Assembly: GCA_028564705.1 (NCBI GenBank)
Contig: JAPXFQ010002761.1
Location: 126,501-190,500 of the forward strand
Direction: 5' to 3'
Origin: Apricaphanius iberus
Taxonomy: Eukaryota; Chordata; Actinopteri; Cyprinodontiformes; Aphaniidae
DNA length: 64,000 nucleotides
Positions 12,761 to 23,185 of this stretch are shown one piece after another. A program made the position numbers and the translations under genes. The notes beneath the pieces were generated by a model. That model was not told where the DNA came from, did no database searches, and saw nothing but the letters and a program-made list of their open reading frames with translations. Within the stretch, counting starts at the first letter, position 1; every line of letters starts with the position of its first letter.

Positions 12761-15700
12761 CTTTATTCATCTCCAAGAGAAATTCACAGTTCCAGCAGCT
12801 TACGGGAACACAGGGGCATGCAGGGAAAATACAGTATAAAAATTTAAAAGAAGAACTAAGGTAAAATATAATGGTATAAAAAAGTATAATGTCTGCCAGT
12901 CCAGTTCAGGTGCAGTTGTGCAGATGTCAGTATACAGAAACACTTGAGTAATGGTCAGTTTGTACATACTTAGAGTCCAACTTGTAGATCTGTGTGTATG
13001 ATAAAGTGCATGTGTGACCGAAGGTGCATGGTGTGATTAGCATTAAGTCCAGTGTTCTATGGGTGATTTTATCGCCCTCCCCCTAGAGTTGTTGAAGAGC
13101 CGCATGGCGTGGGGGAGGAACGATTTCTTCAGTCTGTCAGTGGAGCAGGACAATGACAGCAGTCTGTCACTGAAGCTGCTCCTCTGCCTGGAGATGGCGT
13201 TGTGCAGTGGATGGTGTGGACTGTCTATGATGGACAGTAGCCTGTTCAGAGTCCGTTTATCTGCCATAGATGTTAGGTTTACCATGAAGTCCCCTGTAGG
13301 TTCTAAGTAGAGACCAAGTTCTACTAAGGTAGCATACCGGTTCTACAACGGTATCGTGAGAAAGTCCCCTGTAGGTTCTAGCAAAGTGTGGGTTCCAGTC
13401 TGGACTGAAGGCTTGTGTTTATCTGCAGCTGAGTTTAGCATCTGGACCAGAGAAGCTGGAGCTGGAGGTCTGTCGATAGCTGTGGAAGGACCCAGTAAAG
13501 CTGAGATCACCTTTGAAGACCGAAAGGACGGTTCCTGTGGCGTCTCCTACGTGGTGCAGGAGCCCGGTAAGATCTTTAGGACTATTTTACAGGCTATTAC
13601 AGTATTCTTTCTTTGTGTTGGCTTGGTGAGGTCTATGTTTTTAAGGGTTTAATGATGATAGGAACATCTTAGAGATGGTAGATCCTTCAGAACCACCTCT
13701 AAGAACTTTTCTTGTTGGAACCTGCAGGTGATTATGAGGTTTCGATCAAGTTTAACGATGAACACATCCCAGACTCTCCTTTTATCGTCCCCGTGGCGAG
13801 CCTGTCGGATGACGCCCGCCACCTCACCATCACCAGCCTGCAAGTGAGAATACCTGATGGAAGAGACAGGTGTTCTCTGTGTGGATTGGCTGAGGTGATT
13901 TCTTCCTTATGTTTCTGCTCCGATGATCCAGGAGATGGGGCTGAAGGTGGGCCAGGAGGCCTCGTTTGCTGTTCAGCTGAATGGAGCCAGAGGCCTGGTA
14001 GATGCTAAGGTCCACACACCATCAGGGGCCACAGAGGAGTGCTACATCAAAGAGCTGGACAGCGGTAAGACCCCAACAGCTCCATCTACAGGAGGAAAAT
14101 CGTCTCAATTAATTTTATAGTTCTAGTTTATATTGTTTTAGAGAAGCTAGAATTTAAAACTGCTGAAAGATAAAAGTGATATTATTTTCAAATGGACACT
14201 GCAATAAAGATCTGGTCCTTAAAGCAGCTTAAATAGGACTTTGTTGTTTTTCTAGTATTATTTTCCATGTAGCTTTTAAGCAATGCAGAGCAGAAGTCCA
14301 GGGTTTAAATCTGAGCTCCTCACATTTCTGATGGTCTTGTTCTGGAATCGTCGGATCAACGGGTCAAAAGTCTCTCGTATTTTAGAAATTGAGCTGTGGT
14401 TGGACTAACTGCATGTTTATAATAAGAGCTTCAGTGTCGAAACGATTCTAATTTAATGTCCATCTCCTTCAGAAATGTCGACAACATGCTGCAATGGATT
14501 GTGTACAAGATTACAAAGTAGAATTACATGAAAATAAACAGAAATTAGAGGCATGGATCTTCAGATCTCACAGCCAGAGGGAGAAATCTGCCAAACTAAA
14601 ATTTGTACCAACACAAGCCCCACCCGGTTATTAGCCGCAGGTGTTTTAACGTTTAATAACCATAAGTAGGACCTGGGCTACACAGAAATGGACTTCGGGT
14701 TTGGGTTTTATTAATGCAGTAGTTAACTCTGTGTAGCTGGGGGTGTTTGGCTGTGTTGGTTAACATTTTAATCTGTCATCTAGTTATGTAAAGTAAAACA
14801 CATTATAGGTACATTTCAAAATGGCGGACAGCACAGGAGAAATTTAGGGTATTTAATCTAAAACCGCGGTGAACTTAGTTTTAAGTTGGATATTGGACAG
14901 ACATTATTTTCATTAAAGCTGTGCTGATAGAGCGGATGCATCGCTGCTGAAGGCCGTTGGTTTAGTTAGGAGCCATCAATAAATCTCATACATCCCAGAA
15001 AACAAATCAATACCCGTAACGCCAAAATGTTGATCAATTGTTGCTCGACACCTGAGGAACGTGGGACGGCAGTTATTAGGGGTGATCCCGAGTAGTCAAA
15101 GATTCGATGCCTGATACGACCACCGACAAATCTTCAGAGCTGAAACAAGCATCGTTTGTTTGAGGCGTTGACAGGATGCCGGTCATGTGGAGTTACACGG
15201 AGTTTAAAGTCTGTAAGTGTAAATCTGAAGAGTTTTACTAACAACACGAAAACACAAAGATAGGAAATCAGAAGATCAGGGGATTAAGTTTTGCTTTTGT
15301 CATCATTCACACGGCACAACCACCACCAGCAGGGGGCAGTGTTTTATGCAACTCCAACATAAACAGGCAGAGCTGATGGCTAAGCACTTGAGGCAGACAT
15401 AACTCCCGTAAATGACCACGTCTAAGACGCTGCACGGACAAACACAACAACATAACTCAGAGGATAACTGAAGGACATTACCCATAAGTCTTTGTGGGTG
15501 TCCCCGCTCAGCCTGCACACATAGATCAGTCGATCATCTGTCAACTATACAAAGACTCGACGGTTCTGATTCGCATCTATAAATTCCTGGTCGGGGACAA
15601 ACCTAATATTTATACGTAGTAGGTTGAATTAAGTCTAAATAGCAAAGAGAAATAAAAAATGCATCTAAAAAATTAGCAATCCATAGATCGATGAGGTCCT

Positions 15701-18700
15701 CCAGTGACCCATACATAATCTGCATCGCTGTGTAGGTCACAGGGTTCATTTGTATTGGAAAAAAGTAGCGGCTTATAGTCCAGATTCTATGGAAACAGAA
15801 TAAAACAAACTGATTATCCTCCTGTGTATCATTTCTCTCCACCCCTGAGGAACATCGTTTAACCATATTTTTGTGTTAAAATACCAATAAAGCCCAGAAA
15901 GGCAGAACATTGTTGCAGGTTCTGATGTTTGTCTGTTGAGCGACAGCCGAGAATGTCCCAGACTGTTGGTTTCTGGGAAACAGGTAGTTGAATCCTATTG
16001 GCTCGTTTGCTTTTTGGGGGCGGGGCTCAGCGACAGGTTAGTTGTGGACGGTGATGCTGGTAATGTGTTACTTAGTAGCGCTTTATTCCTAATACGACCA
16101 CTTTTTAACTAACAACTAATCTAATGTGTTATTATTTCCAGACCAGTAAACAAATTAAAGCTACTTGTTACTTTTTTTTTCCATTTTCCTAAGCAATATG
16201 TTTAGATAGATATATTTGGTACACGGGGTGAACAGAAGCAAAAGCAGCAGGAAAATAAGCAACAATTTCTGTAAATTTGGTTTTACACTTTTTGAGTTGT
16301 TACCTGAAAATGAACCAGCTGATTATCTCCTCTACGTCGCCATGTTTGTTTTGTTTCTACCCTACAAATCCAGCACTCTATCCGGTCTGAGTGCTGTACT
16401 CTGCCCCCTACTGGAACTCTCCGGTAGTACGTGCCCCAGAAACAGGCTGTTGCTGGTGTGAACGTGAGGTTAAAAAGCAAATATTGTTCAAATTCACTTC
16501 CAATACAGTGAGTATTGGCAAAATAGTTATTGTTTTTATACTGAGGCAGTGGGGAGTGCTACAGCTGCTGATAGCAACCAATAAAGTAACTTGTAATCTA
16601 ATGTAGTTACTTTTAAAACAATCAGTAAAGGAGTAGTCAGTACTATTCCAAAGTAACCATGGTAACACAGGTTATGGGCCTGATAGAGAACAGCAGAGCA
16701 TTCCTGTTTAGGTTCTGTTAATGTGCTCCAGCAGATCAGAACGCCATCAGGTTCATCCCGAAGGAGAACGGCGTTCACGCTATAGACGTTCGCTTCAACG
16801 GCAGCCATGTTCCTGGAAGTCCTTTCAAGATCCGAGTGGGAGAACCGGGACAGGTGGGGGATCCAGGACTTGTGACTGCCTTTGGACCAGGACTGGAAGG
16901 AGGAACCACAGGTAGAAACTAACTACTCACATCACAGACCCTCTGCTTTTACCATCAGGTGGTCTTAAAGGTGCGTCTGTCTGTTTAGGTGTAGCATCAG
17001 AGTTTATGGTCAACACCTGTAACGCCGGTCCTGGAGCTCTGTCAGTGACCATCGATGGGCCTTCCAAGGTGAAGATGGACTGTCAGGAAGGTCCTGAGGG
17101 CTACAAAGTGTCCTACACCCCCATGGCTCCAGGGAGCTACCTGATCTCCATAAAATATGGAGGACCCCAGCACATTGTAGGCAGCCCCTTCAAAGCCAAA
17201 GTTTCAGGTGGGTCAGTGGTTCTTCTGAGCTGGGATGTGGTGCTGATCTGAACGGTTCCTTCAGATGTAAATCCCCAGGAAGAGCCTGGATCCCAGATGT
17301 TCCCAGTACAGAACCATCTTTGTTTGGAGGCGCCTCCTTGTTTCACTTTCCCTCCTCTGTCAGGGATCCACCAAAAGCTGCTAAAGAAACCAAAAACAAG
17401 ATGTGATTCATATTTCATGTTCTCCTCTATTACAACAGATCATGATGTAAAGAAGCCAAGAAAAGGACAATGTGTCACGTATCTGTTAAATATTATTCTA
17501 ATTTAGACCAGAAAGTTCCAGAACTTCCAGTTAAACATCGAAGTGCAAACTGGCGTTCTGCCGAGTAGAAGCAACATCAGATAGAAGTTGGAGCAGCACT
17601 AGGCCTACGTTGTACACTATTCATACCAAAAACCAGTGTTTATTGCTGTTATGATAATCATTTTTAATATACCGGCTAAAGCTCAGACAACATCTGTAAC
17701 GTCTGATGTGGGAACGTGTTACAGCGCGTACACACTGCTACATACTAGTACTACAGAGTAGTAGTGTCACCGATATCAATACTTAAAAACATAAGGTGGA
17801 CGGGTCATTAAAATACTAAATCTCAATTAATGTTCATTACCTCAAGTGTTTTTTATGAAGTTTCCTTTTTTCTTATTTAATAGTTTTTAAAGTTTATAAT
17901 TAAATAGAAAATGCTTTATCATCAAAATTTTCTAACTTAAATAAAAAGTGCACACAAACCAGCAATTCTTAGAAACAAGTACTGTTGAGAAACTATATCA
18001 CAAAAATAAAATAGAAATTCTCAGCATCCTTCATGTGACGGTGCAACATTTAAACACAAGAGGGGGAGAAAAGTTATGATCTAAGTACGGCTGCTTGTAG
18101 AAAGTGTCAGAGAGAAACACACATCAGAGGAAGTAACTCCAAAAAGAGGAGCCACGTCTGCAGTTTGGAAGTTTATCGACTATTAAAGGTCAGACGTGAA
18201 CCAAACAGCAAAGCTTTACAAATCATGTTGCAAGTAACCAGTAGGGGGCAGTGATGAGTGCTGTTTAAGCAGCTGTAGGTAAATATGGACTCACATACCA
18301 TCTACCTTACTGCTGCTGTCTTTTCTTATTCGTTATCTAAAAATATACCAGCTGATGATCTCCTACTGTCGCCATCTTTGTTTTGGTTCTACTCTACAAA
18401 TCCGCCACTTTATCTGGTCTGTAACCTTTGCAATCCAAGGACCCATTCCCCCCCCCCAGTCTGCCTAAATGAATAATAATAATAATAATGCATCAAACTT
18501 ACATAGCGCTTTTTTGGGCTTTACAAATTCCTTTATTCATTCACACAGTGGTGGCAGCTAGCTATGATTGGAGCCAAGCGGGGGCAGATTGAAACTTATT
18601 TAGAGCCACAAATATTCAGACATTTTCAAAAAAGACAACTTATAATTATAAGACATATTTAAATTAGGAAATGACTTGTTTTATTTAAAGAACCCCCTTT

Positions 18701-21700
18701 ATATTTTTTATTTTTAGGTTCTGAAATAAAAGGAAACATTAATATTTTGCAGAAATAGGATTGATATATTTATCTTCAACAGGATGCTGATATTGACATC
18801 TTAAAAGTCAAATTTTTTATCATCTGTAAGCAGAAAATGATCGAAATTAACATAAAGGCTTTAAATGAATGTCTTTGAATTAATCTGAAATTTTTAAGTT
18901 ACTTTGATTTACTGACAAATAAACATTTCAGTAATATTCTAAATTATCAAGATGCACCTGTATACCAAAAAAAACTAGAATATAGTAAATATATACAAAT
19001 GTGTGTTATTTTATAGAATATATTTATAATATATCATTACATCAAAAATATTTGTCCTTTTAGTGTCATTCTATTGTGGAAATTCAGTTATTCCATGAAA
19101 AAAAGTTGAAAACTGCTAAAATCTGCATTTGTTTCTATATTTAGAAACCTTATCTGATTCTTCAACCATTTTTAGACAAACCAGTTATGAGCCAATTTAG
19201 GAGATGCAAAGAGCCACGGGTTGAAAACTCCCCAATCTAACCCTGACTTATCCAGTTCTACATGCAGTGGTCAGTGCCAGGTTAAAATGAATCATAATCA
19301 TTTTAATCATTTCTATAGCATTTACATGTGTCTGGACATAAAAACAACATGATACAGTCCATGTGATGGTAAAATGGAATATTTGAAGCCAAGCTAGGAC
19401 ATTCATTTGTTTCTTATAACATAATGTGGGTATTAGCAGCGTTGTTTGGGAAGAAAAGCAATATCATCACTTACACTAAAAGGGATTTTTATTTGTTCTA
19501 ACGTGAAAATGTAGCCATACCGCCCAACCCTAGTTATTACTTATCTGCTCAGTGCTGTACGTTCGTCTGCTGCGCCTTACTGGTAAATAAAACCGTTACT
19601 GACTCTCAGAATCATTTCTGAAGTTGTCCTTTGCTAACTTCAGCCTGAATAATCATGAAGATGGCTCAGAGTCAGTGACAGAAAACCAGCCCTGAATGCT
19701 GAGCTTCATAACTAAACTAGTCATGGCTCCTTGATTAGGGGACCAGGACCACCAAACTGGTCCCAATCTGAGCCAAGACCAGGTCTGCTGGTTCCACTGG
19801 TAAATACCAGATTCTGGAAACACCATTTCTGAACAGCCTCAAGTCTTTTCTAGAACAAATGCAGGAGCTGCAGGTGGTCCCTGTTCTGGGTCTAAGATGG
19901 ACAATTTGACTCATAATAAATGAAATTATAATACAACAATAAAAGTCATCTCTGCTCCAGAATAACATTGATATCCACAATGTGGTGAACATGGGTCCAT
20001 CCACCTCAGAACCGTCAGCCACCAATGATGCAAGTTGCCCCACTTAAAAATATCATTTTGATCACAGGTACGCTTCAGATATGAACAAAATCCAAGATAT
20101 CACACTGTGGGATTTTTAAAGAATTAATTTGTATAATGTTGCAGAAAATAATTATTTATCGCCTACAAACAAGCAAGAAAACTGGTGCTCACAGACCTGT
20201 AACTTCTTCTTGTCCTCCACTCATTACCTGTATTAATGGCTCCTGTATGAACCCATTATCAGTTTAAAAAACACCTGTCCACATATTCAAACAGTCAGAC
20301 TCAAACTTCCACCAAAGAGCTGTCCAACGTCACCAGAAACAAGATTGTAGACCTACACAAGCCTGGGAAGAGCCAATCAATTCACTTCAGCTTATTTATA
20401 CAGCGCCAATTCACAGCAGATTTCAATATAATGAATTGGTTTTCTATGTAAGGAATCCCAGCAGATTGTGCTGAGTCATTGGTGTGAGGTTGTCTAAAAC
20501 AAACAAGCAGCTTGGTGAGAAGAGCAATTATTAGAAAATAGATGAGTGATAATCTTCCTGGATCTGGGTTTCCATGCTGGATCTCACCTGGTGGGGAAAA
20601 CCTGATCCAGAAAATGTTTAAGGAAACAGCCCAGAACTACACCGGCAGAACTGGTCAATGACCATAAGAGAGCCGGGACCACAGTAACAAAGGGAACTAT
20701 TAATAACACACTGCAGCGCTCGAAGGGTCCCCCTGCTTAAGCCAGGACATGTCCAGGACCGTCCGACGTTTACCAGAGACCAACAGAATGATAGAAGATC
20801 TGCATGGAGGAAAGTGACAAAATATCAGCTACCTGATGAAGACGTACAGGAAACCTTTGACCTCTGTCTAAAGTATTAAGGTGATCGTTAGTAATTGACC
20901 AAATGTTTATTTTCTGCATCATTATGCAAATAAACTCTTTAAAAATCCCACATTTCCCAGATTTTTTCACATTCTGTCCGTCACAGTGGAAGCGTAGCGA
21001 TGATGGAGGAATTAAAGGCCGCTCTCATCTTTTTAAGTGGTACAGCTTGACCAATCAGATGCTGCCAAATACCTATGAACTGTACACAGACGTCAGGATG
21101 AAGGCCTGCTAGAAACCAGACTGGTTTATAGATGCGGAGATGAAAGTCTCCTCGTGTTTTGGGTAAGTTAGGTAGAATGTGGAAGAGCGGCTTAAAGAAG
21201 GGCTCTTGTGTTGAAATCTGGTCACAATCAAGTATTTTAAAACACAGATCGAGACTGAATCCTGCTCCTCATGGAAGATAGAAGATAATTCTGCCATATC
21301 AGAGGATTAGACATTTACTGGTAGAGATGAAGATGGAATCAGAAATGTGTGAACCATTGCCTCCTGAAGCACTTAGTGAAGAAAAACTGGGGAGTTTGGA
21401 GGTTTTTTTCTCTACGTGTAGCAGAGAGAGAAATGAACGTAAAATGAAAATGTTCTGCAACATCTCTGGTTCCTGGTGGTTCTCCTGATCGGTCCCATCA
21501 CACTTTCCTTCTAGCAGGTTTCTAGAAGTTTCTCCAACCATCAAACCCAATTCATCGTAACATTTTCTCATTCTCCTGCAGGACCTCGCCTATCGGGGGG
21601 CCACAACCTCCACGAGACGTCGTCTGTTCTCGTGGAAACCGTCACCAAGACGTCAGCGATGGGCGGGGCCTTCGCTTCCTTCCCCAAATTCTCGTCAGAC

Positions 21701-22046
21701 GCCAGTAAAGTCCTGTCCCACGGCGCCGGCCTGTCGAAAGCCTTCATCAGTCAGAAGAACACGTTCACGGTGGACTGCAGCAAAGCAGGTGAGACGATGT
21801 GAAGGACATGGTCTCCTGGTGTTTCCTGGACGTCTCTGAGCGTGTTTCTGTTCTGCAGGCACCAACATGTTGATGGTCGGTGTCCACGGGCCAAAGACGC
21901 CCTGTGAGGAAGTCTACGTCAAACACATGGGCAACAGGATGTACAACGTAACGTACACGGTGAAGGAACAGGGCAGCTACATCCTCATCGTGAAGTGGGG
22001 GGACGAGAACATACCAGGAAGTCCGTTCCACGTCATCGTCCCTTAA
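1..22046 (+). CDS. flnc: Filamin C, 3' half of gene (Ig repeats 14-24), 21 exons
   Basis: Actin-crosslinking scaffold of the muscle Z-disc and sarcolemma. Exons by GT-AG and phase: 1-179, 252-275, 4840-5087, 5539-5631, 5997-6096, 6290-6430, 7502-7630, 7747-7920, 8179-8340, 8522-8725, 8801-8953, 9968-10090, 10211-10468, 11762-12031, 13429-13566, 13728-13843, 13932-14064, 16735-16911, 16989-17207, 21582-21788, 21859-22046. Phases agree at every junction; the joined frame gives 1144 residues and stops at TAA 22044. The translation follows vertebrate filamins closely (IPGSPF repeat ends, '[11 protein letters not shown]', '[14 protein letters not shown]'). Filamin C rather than A or B is chosen because repeat 20 carries the FLNC-only insert (10211-10468). 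Upstream exons (actin-binding domain, repeats 1-13) lie outside the window. Teleosts may have two flnc copies; which one this is cannot be told. No frameshifts seen. Confidence 0.96.
252..275 (+). CDS. flnc: flnc 24-nt microexon in Ig repeat 15
   Basis: TTTGCAG|TTTCC opens and TTGG|GTGAGT closes a 24-base exon. Together with the flanking bases it codes VSIGGHGLG. It is phase 1 at both ends, so including or skipping it leaves the frame intact. The matching 8-residue segment is known as an optional exon in repeat 15 of mammalian filamin A, so alternative use here is likely but not shown by sequence alone. Confidence 0.88.
403..1540. mobile_element. Long-armed foldback (non-autonomous) element, copy 1
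   Basis: The segment near 417-700 (CACATGAGAGC... AACAGTCATTCGAGG... CAAGATGGCCGCC) is the imperfect reverse complement of about 1320-1537 (GGCTGCCATCTTAGAATC... CCTCGAATGACTGTTAGC... GCTCTCATGTG). The arms are ~220-290 bp around a ~600 bp centre holding an (AT)n run. No transposase is present. A 9-bp direct repeat AAATGAGGA at 394-402 and 1545-1553 may be the target duplication, though the element ends are not well matched there. A related element lies at 34001-34534. It is within the 276-4839 flnc intron. Confidence 0.75.
983..1016. repeat. (AT)n microsatellite
   Basis: Alternating TA/AT run of about 34 bases in the centre of the foldback element. Confidence 0.85.
2324..2518 (+). pseudogene. 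Possible Myb/SANT-like transposon-protein fragment
   Basis: A short open frame in a flnc intron contains [20 protein letters not shown] followed by [11 protein letters not shown]. This resembles the Myb/SANT-like N-terminal module (WEKVTEAVNAVG...VKKKW) of Harbinger-associated proteins. There are no splice-compatible links to flnc. Weak evidence; it could be chance. Confidence 0.25.
2640..4330 (-). mobile_element. CR1/L2-group LINE fragment: ORF1 esterase plus endonuclease, no RT
   Basis: Read on the minus strand. A coiled-coil ORF1 start (4313-4050: [16 protein letters not shown], later NRFLPLSD) is followed by an SGNH-type esterase (4027-3600: [36 protein letters not shown], then the catalytic-type [19 protein letters not shown]). 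Next is an APE-type endonuclease (3508-3266: [21 protein letters not shown]; 3076-2663: [34 protein letters not shown]). Frames are broken by stops and shifts. The reverse transcriptase expected after 2663 is absent. It lies in the flnc 276-4839 intron. Confidence 0.85.
4331..4839. other. Rest of flnc intron; nothing recognised
   Basis: AT-rich intron sequence with a short (AAT)n run near 4508-4528. No coding frame, repeat family or RNA gene recognised. Confidence 0.6.
4840..5087 (+). CDS. flnc: flnc exon: bulk of Ig repeat 15
   Basis: TCATCAG|GTTCC opens the exon; translation runs [19 protein letters not shown] to [13 protein letters not shown] and ends at a phase-0 GTG|GTGAGT donor. A 4.56 kb intron full of repeats precedes it. 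Confidence 0.95.
5539..5631 (+). CDS. flnc: flnc exon: hinge 1 linker
   Basis: A 93-nt, phase 0-0 exon after TTGTCAG and before TGG|GTATCA, coding 31 residues ([12 protein letters not shown]... to YVGFSPNW). It lies between repeats 15 and 16, where filamins have flexible hinge 1. It is rich in Pro, Tyr and acidic residues and poorly conserved. Human FLNC has an isoform lacking a similar-sized hinge-1 segment; the symmetrical phases here allow the same skip. Confidence 0.85.
5997..7920 (+). CDS. flnc: flnc exons: Ig repeats 16-17
   Basis: Four exons: 5997-6096, 6290-6430, 7502-7630, 7747-7920. Residues run from ATDDPISP and [18 protein letters not shown] through [20 protein letters not shown] to [13 protein letters not shown] (repeat 16), then [13 protein letters not shown] to [11 protein letters not shown] (repeat 17). 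The first exon starts in phase 0; all later boundaries are phase 1. Confidence 0.95.
7010..7345 (-). mobile_element. RTE/Rex3-like LINE 3' fragment
   Basis: On the minus strand the segment resembles the C-terminal coding end of a common fish LINE (GGGATGAGGAGCTCTGTCAG, then GGAGGAGACCCAGAGACAGA, then GGATCCCTCAGAATGAACTG). The same family is recognisable at 42770-42853 plus 44240-44400 on the other strand. It is degraded and lies in the flnc 6431-7501 intron. Assignment to RTE/Rex3 is from memory of the motif and uncertain. Confidence 0.5.
8179..10090 (+). CDS. flnc: flnc exons: Ig repeats 18-19 and start of 20
   Basis: Exons 8179-8340, 8522-8725, 8801-8953 and 9968-10090. They code [14 protein letters not shown] to [12 protein letters not shown] (repeat 18), [13 protein letters not shown] to [15 protein letters not shown] (repeat 19) and [18 protein letters not shown] to LNLKIPG (start of repeat 20). 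Repeats 18 to 20 belong to the C-terminal rod 2 region where filamins form paired Ig domains (family knowledge). Confidence 0.95.
8954..9967. other. flnc intron; nothing recognised
   Basis: About 1 kb between repeat-19 exons. No coding potential, RNA gene or repeat family recognised. It ends in a normal CAAACAG acceptor. Confidence 0.6.
10211..10468 (+). CDS. flnc: flnc exon: filamin-C-specific insert in Ig repeat 20
   Basis: A 258-nt exon, phase 1-1, coding 86 residues beginning [20 protein letters not shown] and rich in Thr, Arg and Ser ([29 protein letters not shown]). Filamins A and B lack this insert. In mammals it serves Z-disc targeting and binding of partners such as Xin (family knowledge). 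The last ~20 residues ([14 protein letters not shown]) differ from the mammalian end as I remember it. This exon is the decisive evidence for filamin C. Confidence 0.95.
10469..11761. other. flnc intron with weak transposon-like debris
   Basis: About 1.3 kb after the FLNC insert exon. The portion near 11275-11375 (GGGCTGGGAATCAATTCAGA and following CGATTC/TCTCATGATCCGATCC runs) resembles the ends of fish hAT-type elements, but no terminal repeats can be paired. A poly-C run (11737-11746) lies just before the acceptor. Confidence 0.35.
11762..13843 (+). CDS. flnc: flnc exons: Ig repeats 20-21
   Basis: Exons 11762-12031, 13429-13566 and 13728-13843. They code [12 protein letters not shown] to [14 protein letters not shown] (rest of repeat 20), then [35 protein letters not shown] and [17 protein letters not shown] to VASLSDDAR (repeat 21, the main integrin-tail-binding repeat of filamins). 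The last exon ends CTGCAA|GTGAGA in phase 0. A LINE fragment sits in the 12032-13428 intron. Confidence 0.95.
12723..13320 (-). mobile_element. LINE 3'-end fragment with (GATA)n tail
   Basis: On the minus strand 13285-13043 codes a LINE ORF2 C-terminus ([48 protein letters not shown]). It continues into an untranslated end (12770-13030) that finishes AAAGTATCTATCTATC, a tetranucleotide tail typical of retroposed 3' ends. It lies inside the 12032-13428 flnc intron. The family (Tx1/Rex-like) is not certain. Confidence 0.7.
12726..12762. repeat. (GATA)n microsatellite
   Basis: About nine perfect GATA units at the 3' end of the LINE fragment; it probably began as that element's tail. Confidence 0.9.
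13932..17207 (+). CDS. flnc: flnc exons: Ig repeats 22-23
   Basis: Exons 13932-14064, 16735-16911 and 16989-17207. They code [36 protein letters not shown] and [18 protein letters not shown] (repeat 22), then [33 protein letters not shown] to [10 protein letters not shown] (repeat 23). The acceptor of the second exon is placed at CAG|ATCAG because the preceding exon ends in phase 1 and needs two bases to make Asp. Confidence 0.94.
14065..16734. other. flnc intron; no genes recognised
   Basis: 2.7 kb between repeat-22 exons. AT-rich; short open frames on both strands have no recognisable domains. No paired terminal repeats or RNA genes seen. Confidence 0.5.
17208..20260. other. First part of the intron before hinge 2, with short interspersed debris
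   Basis: About 3 kb. A CCCCCCCC run lies near 18450 and an (AAT)n run at 18473-18490 is followed by CTTACATAGCGCTTTTTTGG (to ~18560), a fish SINE/MITE-like end also seen at 44610-44640. No coding sequence recognised. Confidence 0.45.
20265..21095 (+). pseudogene. Decayed Tc1-like transposase/element
   Basis: On the plus strand stretches match the typical fish Tc1 transposase gene at DNA level: ACCAAAGAGCTGTCCAACGT..GATTGTAGACCTACACAAG (20310-20365), AGCAGCTTGGTGAGAAGAGC (20507-20526), AAGAGAGCCGGGACCACAGT (20665-20684), CAGGACATGTCCAGGACCGT and the 3' flank CTCTCATCTTTTTAAGTGG (21022-21040). Many indels and stops; not functional. A foreign segment (~20375-20500, with TTATTTATACAGCGCCAATTCACAG) interrupts it. 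It is older than the intact Tc1 copy at 23588 and of a different subfamily. Confidence 0.7.
20375..20500 (-). mobile_element. SINE/LINE-tail insertion inside the decayed Tc1
   Basis: The segment beginning AATTCACTTCAGCTTATTTATACAGCGCC is the reverse complement of the fish 'GGCGC..ATAAATAA' retroposon 3' tail. It interrupts homology to Tc1 transposase on both sides. Exact ends are unclear. Confidence 0.5.
21582..22046 (+). CDS. flnc: flnc terminal exons: hinge 2 and Ig repeat 24 (dimerization)
   Basis: Exons 21582-21788 and 21859-22046. The first codes [20 protein letters not shown] to [10 protein letters not shown], covering hinge 2 ([15 protein letters not shown]) and the first strands of repeat 24. 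The second runs from [17 protein letters not shown] to GSPFHVIVP then TAA. Repeat 24 mediates filamin homodimerization (family knowledge). A 4.37 kb intron precedes hinge 2. Confidence 0.96.
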
Positions 22047-22251
22047 AACAAGACACACCATGATGCATGGAAGACTTCAGCAGTCAGAGGAGGAAACGTT
22101 TCTCATGTTCCTCCTCCCTGCATCCAACGTTAACCTTTTATATCAGCTTACAGCACGATAGCGGCGTAGCCTCGCTGACGGTCGCTGCTCTGGAGAACAC
22201 ATCCTGAACTGTTGCTGATCCAGGATGCTGTTTGCAGCAGGAATCTGGTGG

Positions 22252-22299
22252 ATCTGGTCCATCTCTGCAGGGCGCTGGACCTGCAGAGATGGACCAGAT
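22252..22299 (+). repeat. Perfect 19-bp inverted repeat (hairpin) in flnc 3' UTR
   Basis: Arm 22252-22270 (ATCTGGTCCATCTCTGCAG) is the exact reverse complement of 22281-22299, with a 10-nt loop GGCGCTGGAC. In the flnc mRNA it would fold to a strong uninterrupted stem. Confidence 0.9.
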
Positions 22300-23179
22300 G
22301 TGAAATGGAGCAAACCAAAGATCCACTCTGTCTCTTCCAGAGAAGTTCAGAACCTTGCAGGGTGTTTTCTTCTGCAGCTCAACATGCAGAGGGAGCTAAG
22401 AAGTCTGCTTACTTGGAGATCATGTCATGTAGATGGTGCAGAGTGGAGCAGAGTTTAGAGGCCTGGAAGCAGCAAATGTGAAACTCCTCCATTGTGTTTG
22501 AGTTCTATCAACCAGAAGTGGTTCATCTGAACTGGAGGCTTTTAGGAGCAGATCCAGAACTCTCTGAAGGACTGATTTATCCCTTTTTGTTCTGGAACAC
22601 AGTCTGATCCTCCAGAAAAGGCTGGAGACGGTTATCCGGGTGTCACTGTACGGAGTGGGAACATCAGTTCCTGAGCTGATCTTCTACAACGTTCAGCTGA
22701 CCTGAGGATAAAGCTGCAGCAGTGAATCCTGCTGGTTGAGACAATCAGCATCCTGGGCGCCAAAGTTAATCCAGACAGGAAACGTCCTTCAGGCCTCAGA
22801 GAAGCTCTAGATCTTTAGAGGATCATGCAACAGAACATCCATTCTTGTCTTTAGGGTTGCTTCAGCCTGCTGTGGAAACGTAGCAGAACCAGTTCTGACC
22901 CATTTAACCAAAAACAAACTTCACCCTGCAGACGATCGTTTCCACTCCGGATCTTTCTGGACTTTACATGAAGCTGTAGAGTTCTGCTGCATCAAACTGT
23001 GACATGACTTTTTATTTATTCTGTCTTTGAAATGGTCTTATTGATGAGAGGAACCGAGTCCGAGCAAAGACCCGGTTCCGTTTGTGTTTTATGTGGATGT
23101 TGCAGAAACACAGTATTGGAGTGATATTTTGTCGTTTTTTATGAGTGAAATCTTGGTAAGAGCAACATTGTGAAGGCAT

Positions 23180-23185
23180 AATAAA
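23180..23185 (+). terminator. Polyadenylation signal AATAAA for flnc
   Basis: GGCATAATAAACTTTC about 1.13 kb after the flnc stop; the first canonical hexamer in a sensible context downstream, followed by TTTGCATCC and a pyrimidine-rich stretch. Confidence 0.7.
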
